A stretch of DNA of 34,292 bases. Source: Tepidanaerobacter sp. GT38. Lineage in GTDB: Bacteria; Bacillota; Thermosediminibacteria; Thermosediminibacterales; Tepidanaerobacteraceae. A program made the position numbers and the translations under genes. Below the pieces are notes generated by a model that saw only the letters and a list, made by a program, of their open reading frames with translations, did not search any database and was not told where the DNA came from. Below, piece by piece: positions 22,126-30,462 of this stretch; positions within the stretch are counted from its first letter, which is position 1, and each line of letters opens with the position of its first letter. The stretch spans positions 1 to 34,292 of the forward strand of contig NZ_JAFFJA010000024.1 in assembly GCF_021991635.1 (NCBI RefSeq), read 5' to 3'.

Positions 22126-22637
22126 ATTACACGACAGCCTAAAGTTGCTTCTGCTTCGTTTAATGCAAATTCATGGGCCTTTTCATCAAAGGATGCTACT
22201 CCGTCTTTGTAAATATTTACCTTGTAGGCTAAGTTTCGCGCATCGGCAGCGGTATATAGTACACAGATATTGGTACAGACACCCACTAAAAACAGCTCAT
22301 CAACTCCCTTTTCTCTTAAGTAAAGATCCAAATCAGTCCCAAAAAAGGCACTGTAGCGTCTTTTTCTTATTATTTTGTCTTCATCCTTCACATTAAGTTC
22401 CTCAATTATCCGGGCACCTTTTGTCTGAGCTATGCAATGAGGTGGAAACATATCAAATTCTTTGTCGTCTCTTTCATGATTGTCACAAATAAAAACAACG
22501 GGATAGCCCTTTTCCCTAAACTCTTCAACCTTTTCTTTTACAAATGGAACTATTTTTTGACCTGCGGGTCCCACGCTTAAAGCTCCCTTTTCATCAATAA
22601 AGTCTACCAACATATCGATAACTAGCAAAGCTTTCAT
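22122..22637 (-). CDS. Isochorismatase-fold hydrolase, nicotinamidase-like
   Basis: ATG 22637 follows a GGAGGAAATTTTA site. The 171-residue protein has the catalytic triad of the isochorismatase family: Asp8 in LLVIDMLVDF, Lys92 in IIRKRRYSAFFGTDL and Cys125 in VGVCTNICVLYTA. A nicotinamidase-type metal site is suggested by Asp52, His54 and His67 (CDNHERDDKEFDMFPPHC). Nicotinamidases turn nicotinamide into nicotinate, and nicotinate phosphoribosyltransferase is encoded at 29332-30378. NAD salvage is therefore a reasonable role, although other small amide hydrolases of the fold remain possible. Confidence 0.8.
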   Translation of the reverse strand: MKALLVIDMLVDFIDEKGALSVGPAGQKIVPFVKEKVEEFREKGYPVVFICDNHERDDKEFDMFPPHCIAQTKGARIIEELNVKDEDKIIRKRRYSAFFGTDLDLYLREKGVDELFLVGVCTNICVLYTAADARNLAYKVNIYKDGVASFDEKAHEFALNEAEATLGCRVI

Positions 22638-22815
22638 TAAAATTTCCTCCTTGCAAAAAGCAAGTCTTTTTTACTGATTATTTTATGAAAATAATACCAC
22701 AATTGGTAAGGCCGCGCAATAAAATACCGTAGCCTTATGTAAAGTCATTATTGACATTCTTCTTGGCAATTTGCTATTATAGGATTTAATTATTATGCAG
22801 TTTAGAGGGATAATT

Positions 22816-23493
22816 ATGCATAAAAAAGAAGAATTCCTTTTCGCAATAAAAAGGGTGTTTCCTATCGTGATGGGATATTTACCTGTAGGCTTTGCCCTTG
22901 GGGTAATGGCGGCTGACTCAGGGTTTAGCCCTATGCAAATGGGATTAATGTCACTTTTTGTATACGCTGGATCTGCCCAATTCATTGCCGTTGACATGCT
23001 GGGTTCGGGAACAAGCGCTATTCCAATAATTATCACTACCTTTTTGGTAAACTTGCGGCATTTTCTATTTAGCGCTTCGCTGGCACCTTACTTTCGCGAA
23101 ATAAAACAAAGTTTAATTCCTCTGATATCGTTCTTCATAACAGATGAAACTTTTGCCGTGAGCATAACTGATGCAGAACAAAGGCCCCTCTCCCATATCT
23201 ACTATTTTAGTCTTTATATTACTGCTTATTCCTGTTGGGTTTTAAGTACAATAATTGGTACAACCTTAGGCAATCTAATCCCAGATACGAAGGCCTTGGG
23301 GTTTGATTTTGCCCTTCCAGGAATGTTTCTCGCCCTTTTATGCATGCAGTTTAAAAATGCGAGATTTATCTTAATTGCATTAATCTCGGGCCTTCTTTCT
23401 ATATTTTTTATACATATAATTCCAGGCAACTGGAACGTTATTTTAGCAACGGTTATTGCAGCCGCGATTGGGGTGTTAATTGATGAAAATTGA
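22816..23493 (+). CDS. azlC: Branched-chain amino acid exporter, large subunit
   Basis: The start is ATG 22816 after TAGAGGGATAATT, preferred over ATG 22795. The 225-residue membrane protein carries the AzlC hallmarks: KRVFPIVMGYLPVGFALGVMA near the start, FVYAGSAQFIAVDML and TTFLVNLRHFLFSASLAPYF. Several membrane segments follow to the end. AzlC and AzlD together form a transporter for branched-chain amino acids or analogues such as azaleucine. The next gene, azlD, overlaps by 11 bp. Confidence 0.9.
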   Translation: MHKKEEFLFAIKRVFPIVMGYLPVGFALGVMAADSGFSPMQMGLMSLFVYAGSAQFIAVDMLGSGTSAIPIIITTFLVNLRHFLFSASLAPYFREIKQSLIPLISFFITDETFAVSITDAEQRPLSHIYYFSLYITAYSCWVLSTIIGTTLGNLIPDTKALGFDFALPGMFLALLCMQFKNARFILIALISGLLSIFFIHIIPGNWNVILATVIAAAIGVLIDEN

Positions 23494-23809
23494 TTTAAAT
23501 TACATCTGCCTTGTCCTTGGCATGGGATTTGTAACATATTTGTCAAGAATGCTGCCAGCCACCCTTTTATCTAAGCAGGAGATTCCAAAAGTCTTCGTCA
23601 AATTTTTGAATTTTGTCCCAGCAGCTGTGCTTTCTGCTCTGCTTTTTCCCGGTGTGCTCATGACAGAAAATAAATTAAACATCGGTTTTTCAAATCCCCT
23701 ATTGATTGCTGCTGTTTTGACTTTTCCGTTGGCTTATAAAACAAAAAACATGTTTGCCACTGTGCTTTTGGGAATGGGAATTGTGATTTTGTATAATTAC
23801 TTTATATGA
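23483..23809 (+). CDS. azlD: Branched-chain amino acid exporter, small subunit
   Basis: The start is ATG 23483, overlapping azlC. The 108-residue protein has the AzlD layout, with GMGFVTYLSRMLPATLLS in the first membrane segment and FLNFVPAAVLSALLFPGVL in the second. Four short membrane spans are expected. It completes the AzlCD pair. An aminotransferase gene starts 24 bp downstream, probably on the same message. Confidence 0.9.
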   Translation: MKIDLNYICLVLGMGFVTYLSRMLPATLLSKQEIPKVFVKFLNFVPAAVLSALLFPGVLMTENKLNIGFSNPLLIAAVLTFPLAYKTKNMFATVLLGMGIVILYNYFI

Positions 23810-23833
23810 AAAATATCGAAGGAGTTGCTTTTT

Positions 23834-24955
23834 ATGGAAATAAAGACTTTCGCTGTTGAGCGGTGGATGAATACATATGAAAATGATGCAGTATATAATC
23901 TTGCCGAAACCGATGCTAAGCCCTTCACTTTAGATGAACTGTTATCCCTTGGCGACAAAGACGAGTTAATAAAAGAACTTTTAAAAATCAAAATAGGCTA
24001 TAATCCAACCACCGGCAGGCAAGAGTTACGAGAAGTAATATCCAGCTTTTACCGCGAAACAAAACCGGAAAATATATTGATTACAACAGGTGCTATTGAG
24101 GCTGATTTCTTAGTCACAAATGTGCTGGTAAAACCGGGCGACACAGTCATAGTGCAATTTCCAGCATATCAGGCCTTATATTCTACGGCTGAAGCCCGGG
24201 GAGCTAATGTTAAATATTGGAAAATGGATATAGATAAGGGCTATGAGCCCGATATCGATGAACTGAAAAGGCTCATCGATAAGAACACTAAACTTATTGT
24301 CCTCAATATTCCCCATAATCCTACCGGAGCTGTAATCTCTGAAGACCAGCTTAAAACCATTCTCTCCTGGGCTGAAGAAGGAGATTTTTGGGTCCTATGC
24401 GATGAAGTTTATCATGATTTTGTCCTGTATCCTAACGTCATTCCTCCACATGGCAGAAGTCTTTCAAGAAAGGCCATAAGCGTAGGCAGCATGTCAAAAT
24501 CCTATGGCCTTTCAGGCCTTCGCTTAGGCTGGATTGCAGGTCCTGAAGATATAGTTAACGCCTGTTGGGAATGGAAAGATTATACTTCAATAAGCAATTC
24601 TCCCATAAATGACTTTCTGGCAACTTTCGCCCTTAAAAATACAGACAAGGTCATGGAGAGAAATTTGAGTATTGCGAGAGAAAACCTAGAGTTTTTCTTA
24701 AAATGGTTAAAAGAGCATGAGGATTACTTTGACTACGTAAAGCCCAAAGCCGGCGTGTTGATGTTTCCTCGCTTGAAAAATATTGCTCTTTCCTCTGAAA
24801 AGCTGTGCGAAGAACTCTACGAAAGGTATAAACTGCTAATGGTGCCAGGAGAGTGTTTTGAAATGCCTGGTTTTTTGAGAATTGGATTTGGTAACGACTG
24901 CGACATGTTTAAAACGGGTCTCTCAATATTCTCGCAGTTTTTAAAGTCCCAATAA
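23834..24955 (+). CDS. PLP-dependent aminotransferase class I/II
   Basis: The start is ATG 23834 after GAAGGAGTTGCTTTTT. The 373-residue fold-type I enzyme has the aminotransferase motifs in order: YNPTTGRQELRE (56-67), TTGAIEADF, NIPHNPTGAVIS (158-169), CDEVYHDFV with the Asp and Tyr that hold PLP, and the PLP lysine Lys222 in SMSKSYGLSGLRLGW. The C-terminal Arg of GFLRIGFG should bind the substrate carboxylate. It lies behind azlCD, so an amino acid linked to that exporter is a likely substrate. The specific substrate is not visible; the shape resembles aspartate/MalY-like enzymes of small clostridia. Confidence 0.88.
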   Translation: MEIKTFAVERWMNTYENDAVYNLAETDAKPFTLDELLSLGDKDELIKELLKIKIGYNPTTGRQELREVISSFYRETKPENILITTGAIEADFLVTNVLVKPGDTVIVQFPAYQALYSTAEARGANVKYWKMDIDKGYEPDIDELKRLIDKNTKLIVLNIPHNPTGAVISEDQLKTILSWAEEGDFWVLCDEVYHDFVLYPNVIPPHGRSLSRKAISVGSMSKSYGLSGLRLGWIAGPEDIVNACWEWKDYTSISNSPINDFLATFALKNTDKVMERNLSIARENLEFFLKWLKEHEDYFDYVKPKAGVLMFPRLKNIALSSEKLCEELYERYKLLMVPGECFEMPGFLRIGFGNDCDMFKTGLSIFSQFLKSQ

Positions 24956-24960
24956 ACACA

Positions 24961-24989
24961 AAGGCCGTATATTACCCATATACGGCCTT
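24961..24989 (+). terminator. Terminator after the aminotransferase gene
   Basis: AAGGCCGTATA and TATACGGCCTT pair perfectly with a seven-base loop, and the plus strand runs TTTTTATAT. It lies 6 bp after the gene's stop. Confidence 0.88.
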
Positions 24990-25126
24990 TTTATATATGC
25001 CATTTTCCTGCGAGATTAAAAAACATCATTGTAGGCATTATTTGACAGAGCGAAATTAATTTTAAAAATGCGCAAATTAAGCTCAGCCAGAGAAATATGA
25101 AGGCTTTACACCTTCAGGCTAATACG

Positions 25127-25156
25127 AAAAAAGGCTGATATGACATCAACCTTTTT
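25127..25156 (-). terminator. Terminator of the alanine symporter gene
   Basis: The stem pairs AAAAAGGTTGAT with ATCAGCCTTTTTT, with one G-T pair, and the minus strand ends in a T-run. It lies 18 bp beyond the symporter stop. The 120 bases between it and 25000 hold a small TGAAGG/CCTTCA hairpin and nothing else I can identify. Confidence 0.7.
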
Positions 25157-25173
25157 CACACATTCTTATCCCA

Positions 25174-26532
25174 TTAATTTTTCTCGTTCAAATCATTTGC
25201 CATGATATTGTCTTGCCAAACATATTTCTTCGTTTCAGCTACTAAGACCCCGCTTAGTGCTATTAACGATATAAGGTTAGGAATTGCCATTAGACCGTTG
25301 AACATATCGGCAAATGCCCATACAACATCCAATTTGGCAACAGCACCCACAAATGCCGCTATAGTCCACAGCCAACGATAAGGTACAATGGCCGGGGTAC
25401 CGAGTAAATATTCTACAGCTTTTTCACAATAATATGACCAACCTAAAATAGTAGAATAAACAAATGTTAAGAGACCTAAGGTCAGCGTTATAGGACCCAC
25501 AATGGGGATCTGTTCAAAAGCAGCTTTGGTAAGTTCAGCTCCTTTAAGGCCTGTTTGCCAGCTTCCGGTGGTTACTAACATAAGGCCTGTCAAAAGGCAT
25601 ATCACTACCGTATCCCAAAAGGTTCCCGTCATTTGAACCAATGCCTGATGTGCTGCATTGGGAGCCTGAGCAGCTGCTGCAGCTATAGGGGCACTGCCAA
25701 GACCCGATTCATTAGAAAACAGCCCTCGAGCCACACCATACCTGATTGCATGCATGACGGTGGCTCCCGCAAAGCCCCCGATCACTGCCTGACCCTTAAA
25801 AGCACTGCTTATTATAAGAGCTATAGCCCCAGGTAAAGCAGAGATGTTTAAACCTAAAATTATCAAGCAACCTAAGATATAAACTATAGCCATGAAAGGA
25901 ACAAGTTTTTCACACACTTTTGCTATGCTTTTTATACCGCCGATAATTACTATTCCAACTGATAATGCGACTATTAGCCCGGTAACCCACGTGGGAATAT
26001 TAAATGTAGATTCCATCAAATCCGATATGGAGTTGGACTGAGCCGTAACCCCTATGCCAAATCCCGCAATAGACGTAAAAAACGCAAAAATTATACCCAG
26101 CCATCTCATCCCCATGCCCCTTTCCATAACATACATGGGGCCGCCGGCCATTTGACCCAGTTCATTTTTTGTACGATATTTTACGGCGAGAAGGGTTTCG
26201 GCATATTTAGTGGCAATCCCAAATACCCCCGTGATCCACAGCCAGAAAACAGCTCCTGGTCCACCAAGCCCTACGGCAGTAGCAACACCTACTATATTAC
26301 CGGTTCCAACGGTAGCCGCTAATGCAGTGGTAAGAGCCCCAAAGTGGCTGACATCTCCCTCACCTTCGTAAGACTTTGCTAATGAAAGCTTTATACCTTT
26401 GAATGTGTATCTTTGTATTCCTAATAATTTAAAAGTCAAAAAAACATGAGTACCAACCAGGAGAATCAGCATCGGGGGACCCCACACAACATCATTAATA
26501 GCGCTTAAGATGTTTAATAATTTCTCCTCCAA
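25174..26532 (-). CDS. Sodium:alanine/glycine symporter (AGCS family)
   Basis: The start is placed at TTG 26532, six bases after AGGAGGG; the ATG at 26538 is too close to that site. The 452-residue membrane protein shows AGCS signatures: GALTTALAATVGTGNIVGVAT, GGPGAVFWLWITGVFGIATKY, GGPMYVMERGMG and the strongly conserved GLFSNESGLGSAPIAAAAA. About ten to eleven membrane segments are evident. It imports small amino acids such as alanine or glycine with Na+. It stands alone between terminators. No riboswitch could be recognised in the leader at 26533-26640. Confidence 0.92.
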   Translation of the reverse strand: MEEKLLNILSAINDVVWGPPMLILLVGTHVFLTFKLLGIQRYTFKGIKLSLAKSYEGEGDVSHFGALTTALAATVGTGNIVGVATAVGLGGPGAVFWLWITGVFGIATKYAETLLAVKYRTKNELGQMAGGPMYVMERGMGMRWLGIIFAFFTSIAGFGIGVTAQSNSISDLMESTFNIPTWVTGLIVALSVGIVIIGGIKSIAKVCEKLVPFMAIVYILGCLIILGLNISALPGAIALIISSAFKGQAVIGGFAGATVMHAIRYGVARGLFSNESGLGSAPIAAAAAQAPNAAHQALVQMTGTFWDTVVICLLTGLMLVTTGSWQTGLKGAELTKAAFEQIPIVGPITLTLGLLTFVYSTILGWSYYCEKAVEYLLGTPAIVPYRWLWTIAAFVGAVAKLDVVWAFADMFNGLMAIPNLISLIALSGVLVAETKKYVWQDNIMANDLNEKN

Positions 26533-26701
26533 AAACATCCCTCCTTGTTATTATTTTTATTAATTAATAAAAATTTCCACCCCCAAAAACCAAATGTGTT
26601 TGCTGCAAAAACATAATATTATTATACAACATTGCTTAAAAATATACATCAATCTGTGTATGTCTTACTATTCTGATTTTCTAGAGGTTAATAAAAAGGC
26701 T

Positions 26702-26735
26702 TGTCTCAAAACTAAATTTCAGTTTCAGACAAAGC
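26702..26735. repeat. Imperfect inverted repeat in a gene-free gap
   Basis: TTGTCTCAAAACT and AGTTTCAGACAAA pair with one mismatch around an A/T centre, and the minus side then runs TTTTTATT. It may be a leftover terminator or an insertion-sequence end. The 370-bp gap 26540-26900 otherwise holds only terminators and no gene I can support. Confidence 0.4.
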
Positions 26736-26827
26736 GACTTTCTTATTTATAAACTTGCTTTCTGCTTGGAGGTTTTTTACTTTATTATGTAAAATATTTG
26801 GGATAACGCGGTAGACAATTTTTCCAT

Positions 26828-26874
26828 AAAAAAAGCAAACAAGTATTCGACTAAAATACTTGCTTGCTTTTTTT
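26828..26874. terminator. Bidirectional terminator downstream of tRNA-Leu
   Basis: A 20-base stem (AAAAAAAGCAAACAAGTATT and its near complement) with one mismatch and T-runs on both strands. It lies about 45 bp beyond the tRNA 3' end on the minus side. Confidence 0.75.
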
Positions 26875-26890
26875 CGATAGCAATAAAAAA

Positions 26891-26904
26891 AGCCCTTATG
26901 GGCT
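26891..26904 (-). terminator. tRNA-Leu terminator
   Basis: AGCCC and GGGCT pair around four bases, and the minus strand continues TTTTTTT. It sits 13 bp after the CCA end of the tRNA. Confidence 0.75.
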
Positions 26905-26917
26905 AATTTGCTTATTA

Positions 26918-27002
26918 TGGTGCGGAGAGCGGGAATCGAACCCGCACGGGAGAACCCATACGCCCCTCAAACGTACGCGTCTGCCAGTTCCGCCATCTCC
27001 GC
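26918..27002 (-). tRNA. tRNA-Leu(GAG)
   Basis: The minus strand gives GCGGAGA/TCTCCGC as acceptor arms, the D-arm GGCGGAACTGGCAGACGC, the anticodon loop TTGAGGG (anticodon GAG) closed by TACGT/GCGTA, a long class II variable arm (GGGTTCTCCC), the T-arm GCGGGTTCGATTCCCGC and encoded CCA at 26918-26920. The long variable arm and the GAG anticodon identify leucine. It is a single tRNA with its own terminator, 84 bp downstream of the peptide-binding protein gene. Confidence 0.95.
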
Positions 27003-27086
27003 AGAATGCATAATTTATTATATATGTTAATTGAGTTTGTGTCAATAGCAATTTCACGTTTTTGTATAGATGAGCCAGAGTTTGGT

Positions 27087-28718
27087 TCACTCATCAACCC
27101 ACCAATCGCTTATGTCACTGTATATGTTGACAGGATTAGGTTTCACACCTTTTAATCGCTTATTTATAGCCAGGACTTTGTTAGGGCTATATAAGAACAA
27201 ATAGGGCAAATCTTTATTTATAATCTCCTGAGCTCTGTACAACAATTCCTTTTGGTTTTTATGGTCAGTGGCGGCTCTGTTTAATATATCATCAAGCTCT
27301 GGATTTGAATATGATACAAAATTGTATCCATTCTTTATTTCGCTGCTGGCAAACATAAAACGCAAATCAGGATTTGCAGCCAGCTTCCAACCCATAATCG
27401 CAGCATCATACTTTTTGCTCATAACCTTCTGTGTCAATTCATCCCATGTGGCATTGACTAATTTCACAGAGATCCCCAGATCTTTTAAGTTATTTACTAT
27501 GTGGGATGCCGTCTGGTAACGAGCAGCGTTGTCGGTATTGACCAATAATTCAAATTCCAATTTGTATTTTTTATTTCCGATAGCCTTTTCTAAAATTCCA
27601 TCACTGTCCTCATCTTTCCAACCTGCTGCCTCCAACTGCTGTGCTGCCATTTTTTTGCTATGTGTTATGTGCTGTATTTGCGAGTTAAAAGCCCACGAAT
27701 ATGGTAAAATTGGCCCGTCGATTACTATTCCCCTACCCAAGGTCGTGTCCTGCAGTATCCTATTTCGATCAATTCCCATAAGCAATGCCTGGCGAACATT
27801 TGCATCACTGAGTATGGGATTGCTGAGATTTACCGCTACAAATTCAAAATACCTGGACGGATATTGCAATAAGTAGACATTTTCCATCTCTTCGAATATA
27901 TTCCAGTCAACCGGATCCGCAAAAATCATATCAATAGCACCGTTGTTAAAAGCTTCTTTTATAGAAGTGTTATCAGGATATATGTTAATATTTATTTCTT
28001 CAATATATGGCACTTTACCAAAGTAGTTATCGTTTCTTTTTAAGGTAACCGAATTATTTGTTGCATTAATTACTTTAAATGGACCTGTGCCTATTAATTC
28101 AAAATTTGATTCCTGCTCACTTTTATCTTTCTTGGTTGTAGAAGCCTCGAGAAATGAAGCTGGAAGTATCCCTCGGTTAATTTCACATAAAAAATCCGCA
28201 TCAGGCGCTTTTAAAGTTATAATAAAGGTATTGTCATCAGAAGCTTCATAGCTTTGGATATTATCAAATTCATCATATCTAGGTAAATCTTTGTTGTTTT
28301 TTTGCTTTTTTAGCTCCATAATTTTATCAAAGGTTGCTTTTACATCAATTGAAGTAAAACGCTCTCCATTGTGCCATTTCACATCTGGCCTAAGGTTTAT
28401 AGTATATGTTTTGCCATCATCGCTTATTTGCCAGCTTTCAGCAAGAGCAGGTTGCGCCATGCCTTGTTCGTCGATTTTTACAAGGCCTTCAAAAATAAGG
28501 CTTAGGATTGCCATTGTTTCATCGTCATTTGCAAGTAAAGGATTTAAGTTTAGTGTACTGGTAGTGGCCAAGTTTATAGTGCCACCGCTTTGTGGTGAAC
28601 CTAAATCTTCCTGTTCTGCTGTGTTAGCCTCCTCAGGCAAATTTAAGGAAGAAGGCGAACACGCTGAAATTAACAAAGTCAAAACCAGGGTTAAAATAAC
28701 CAGTTTTTTATATTTCAT
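27087..28718 (-). CDS. Peptide/nickel-type ABC substrate-binding lipoprotein
   Basis: The start is ATG 28718 after TGGAGGCTGTT. The 543-residue product begins with a lipoprotein signal (MKYKKLVILTLVLTLLISAC, Cys20 lipidated), followed by the SBP_bac_5 fold of oligopeptide-binding proteins. Recognisable stretches are FEGLVKIDEQGMAQPALAES, WQISDDGKTYTINLRPDVKW, HNGERFTSIDVKATFD and VRQALLMGIDRNRI. It would capture peptides outside the cell. No permease or ATPase genes flank it, so the transporter partner lies elsewhere or it serves as a sensor. The leader has a strong hairpin at 28761-28795. Confidence 0.92.
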   Translation of the reverse strand: MKYKKLVILTLVLTLLISACSPSSLNLPEEANTAEQEDLGSPQSGGTINLATTSTLNLNPLLANDDETMAILSLIFEGLVKIDEQGMAQPALAESWQISDDGKTYTINLRPDVKWHNGERFTSIDVKATFDKIMELKKQKNNKDLPRYDEFDNIQSYEASDDNTFIITLKAPDADFLCEINRGILPASFLEASTTKKDKSEQESNFELIGTGPFKVINATNNSVTLKRNDNYFGKVPYIEEININIYPDNTSIKEAFNNGAIDMIFADPVDWNIFEEMENVYLLQYPSRYFEFVAVNLSNPILSDANVRQALLMGIDRNRILQDTTLGRGIVIDGPILPYSWAFNSQIQHITHSKKMAAQQLEAAGWKDEDSDGILEKAIGNKKYKLEFELLVNTDNAARYQTASHIVNNLKDLGISVKLVNATWDELTQKVMSKKYDAAIMGWKLAANPDLRFMFASSEIKNGYNFVSYSNPELDDILNRAATDHKNQKELLYRAQEIINKDLPYLFLYSPNKVLAINKRLKGVKPNPVNIYSDISDWWVDE

Positions 28719-28760
28719 AACAGCCTCCAAAAGAGTAAAAATCATCAAGATATAAATGTC

Positions 28761-28795
28761 GGTCGTCAGGTGATGAAATTTTTGTCCTGACGACC
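28761..28795 (-). promoter_or_regulatory. Hairpin in the leader of the peptide-binding gene
   Basis: A perfect 10-bp stem, GGTCGTCAGG with CCTGACGACC, around a 15-base loop. It lies 43-77 bp upstream of the start codon. The T-run after it is absent on the minus strand, so it is not a plain terminator; a leader structure or operator is possible. Confidence 0.4.
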
Positions 28796-28869
28796 TCCCT
28801 AGTAAAATTATATATTACCGGTTATTTGGGGTCAAATTCCAATAATTTTCATAGACAACATGGCAAATC

Positions 28870-28898
28870 TTGCTTAAAGCACTGATTTTTGCTAATAT
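28870..28898 (+). promoter_or_regulatory. ndk promoter
   Basis: TTGCTT, a 17-base spacer and TAATAT form a sigma-A-type promoter 25 bp before the ndk start, with AAGAGG as its ribosome site. Confidence 0.55.
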
Positions 28899-28923
28899 GT
28901 ATAAAAAACTTAAGAGGTGAGCT

Positions 28924-29331
28924 ATGGAAAAAACTTTTGTTATGATAAAGCCGGATGGAATTCGCCGCGGCCTTGTGGGAAACATCATAACAAGGTATGA
29001 GCAAAAAGGTTTGAAAATAACCGCTTTAAAGCTCATGCAAGTCTCAGAAGAACTTGCAAAAAAGCACTATGCTGAACATGTCTCAAAGCCATTTTTCCCT
29101 GAGCTTATTGCTTACTTAACATCAGGGCCAGTTATAGCAATGGTTTTGGAAGGACCTAATGCAATTAAACTCGCACGTTTAATCAACGGCGCAACCAAAG
29201 TTGAAGATGCAATGCCGGGCACCATACGGGGAGACTATGCCACTTCCACAACTGAAAACCTTGTCCATGCTGCAGATAGCCCTGAGAGTGCAACGCGTGA
29301 AATAGCCCTTTGGTTTCCTGATTTAAAATAG
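28924..29331 (+). CDS. ndk: Nucleoside diphosphate kinase
   Basis: ATG 28924 after TTAAGAGGTGAGCT. The 135-residue protein transfers phosphate from ATP to other nucleoside diphosphates. It has the family opening [18 protein letters not shown] and the GTIRGDYA motif, and the phosphorylated His115 in [16 protein letters not shown]. The length is slightly below the 138-150 usual for bacteria, with the end trimmed at FPDLK. It stands alone and its stop abuts that of the convergent nicotinate phosphoribosyltransferase gene. Confidence 0.95.
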   Translation: MEKTFVMIKPDGIRRGLVGNIITRYEQKGLKITALKLMQVSEELAKKHYAEHVSKPFFPELIAYLTSGPVIAMVLEGPNAIKLARLINGATKVEDAMPGTIRGDYATSTTENLVHAADSPESATREIALWFPDLK

Positions 29332-30378
29332 TTATTTGTTTGTTCTAAGTTTCAACCTTTTAAGTTTGGGGTTATCCTTTAATCCGGGGATGCGACCCCT
29401 TTTGGCAATAGGTGTGCCGTCCACCATTTTTAGATCCATGGTCATATCAATGGGAGTAGCGCCGGATATATAGCTTCCTACTCCAAAGGCATCTGCTCCT
29501 GCTTCCAAAAGTATTTTTATCCGTTCAGGTGTAAGCCCGCCCGATACAAATATCTTCACATAGTCATAACCCTTTTGATTCAGTCGATTTCTAATCTCGT
29601 GAACTAGAGCCGGTGTTACTCCCCCGCGCTCACTGGGTGTATCAAGTCTTATACCTTCTAAATCTTTGCCTAAGGCTTCAGCTAAATTAAGAGCTTCTTC
29701 TGCTTCATCTTTAAATGTATCTACAAGAATTATTCTGGGAGAATCGGCAGGCATGATTTCATTGTAGGTTTTTGCTACAGAAACAGTATCTCCTGCTACT
29801 AGCATAGCCGCATGAGGTATAGTCCCTGATGGTTCTCTGCCCAGGAGTTTAGCTGCTAAAATGCAGCTGGCATTATTGGCACCTCCTATTATGGCAGCTC
29901 TTTCCATAACAGGAGCTACAGCAGGGTGAACATGCCTTGCGCCAAAACAGATAAAGGATACTTCTCCAGCTGCTTCCCGGCACTCCCGTGCAGCAGTTGC
30001 CCAAGCGCTGGAGTGTGCCAGCATGCCGAGCAGAACAGTTTCATATATGCCAAATTCTTCATAGGGGCCTATTATTCTCATTACTGTATCTTTTGCTTCA
30101 AAAGTTTCGCCTTCAGGCAGCGCATAAATTTCAACGTCCTTATCTTGCAAAAGGTTAAGGACCTCTTGCGTGCCACACATTACACCGGATCTCCTGGGAA
30201 ATACTTCTGCTACTACTTCTTTTTGAGAAAGACCCATATGTCGCAAAATTTCCATTGTCTTAATGAAATATATATCCGTTGTCATTCCAGCTAGTATTTC
30301 ATCGTGGTTGGCAGAATATATACGCCTTGAATTAACTTTAATATTTTTTACATCACTTAATGTCTTGATTTCTTTCAT
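29332..30378 (-). CDS. pncB: Nicotinate phosphoribosyltransferase
   Basis: ATG 30378 after GAGAGAGGTTTGTTTC. The 348-residue enzyme condenses nicotinate with PRPP in NAD salvage. It has the family's N-terminal strand (ANHDEILAGMTTDIYFIKTM), the active-site segment CFGARHVHPAVAPVMERAA and the phosphate-binding FVSGGLTPERI with GVGSYISG. The length is of the shorter archaeal/Firmicutes type. A nicotinamidase-like gene at 22122-22637 may feed it. The palindrome at 30418-30433 lies just upstream. Confidence 0.9.
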   Translation of the reverse strand: MKEIKTLSDVKNIKVNSRRIYSANHDEILAGMTTDIYFIKTMEILRHMGLSQKEVVAEVFPRRSGVMCGTQEVLNLLQDKDVEIYALPEGETFEAKDTVMRIIGPYEEFGIYETVLLGMLAHSSAWATAARECREAAGEVSFICFGARHVHPAVAPVMERAAIIGGANNASCILAAKLLGREPSGTIPHAAMLVAGDTVSVAKTYNEIMPADSPRIILVDTFKDEAEEALNLAEALGKDLEGIRLDTPSERGGVTPALVHEIRNRLNQKGYDYVKIFVSGGLTPERIKILLEAGADAFGVGSYISGATPIDMTMDLKMVDGTPIAKRGRIPGLKDNPKLKRLKLRTNK

Positions 30379-30417
30379 GAAACAAACCTCTCTCTCAATG
30401 TTTTATATTAATATTAC

Positions 30418-30433
30418 TTTTTGCATGCAAAAA
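30418..30433. repeat. Perfect 16-bp palindrome upstream of pncB
   Basis: TTTTTGCATGCAAAAA lies 40 bp before the pncB start on an A/T background. It could be an operator. It does not match the NiaR-type site I know, and it could also arise by chance in AT-rich DNA. Confidence 0.35.
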
Positions 30434-30462
30434 TTAAATTGCGTTTCTACAACATATTAACT

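Noticed and set aside
22028-22396. A plus-strand frame of 122 codons with an Ile/Thr-rich start
   Set aside because: It is the shifted reading of the His-rich tail and the antisense of the hydrolase gene.
25040-25125. Glycine riboswitch-like sequence near the symporter
   Set aside because: It lies downstream of the symporter stop, and only a short TGAAGG/CCTTCA hairpin is present. The conserved glycine aptamer blocks are missing.
26540-26900. A hidden gene or insertion sequence in the gap before tRNA-Leu
   Set aside because: Only terminators and one imperfect inverted repeat are seen; no transposase frame or target-site duplication.
28749-28800. T-box or antitermination leader for the peptide-binding gene
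   Set aside because: The stem is strong, but no T-box bulge sequence or terminator T-run follows it.
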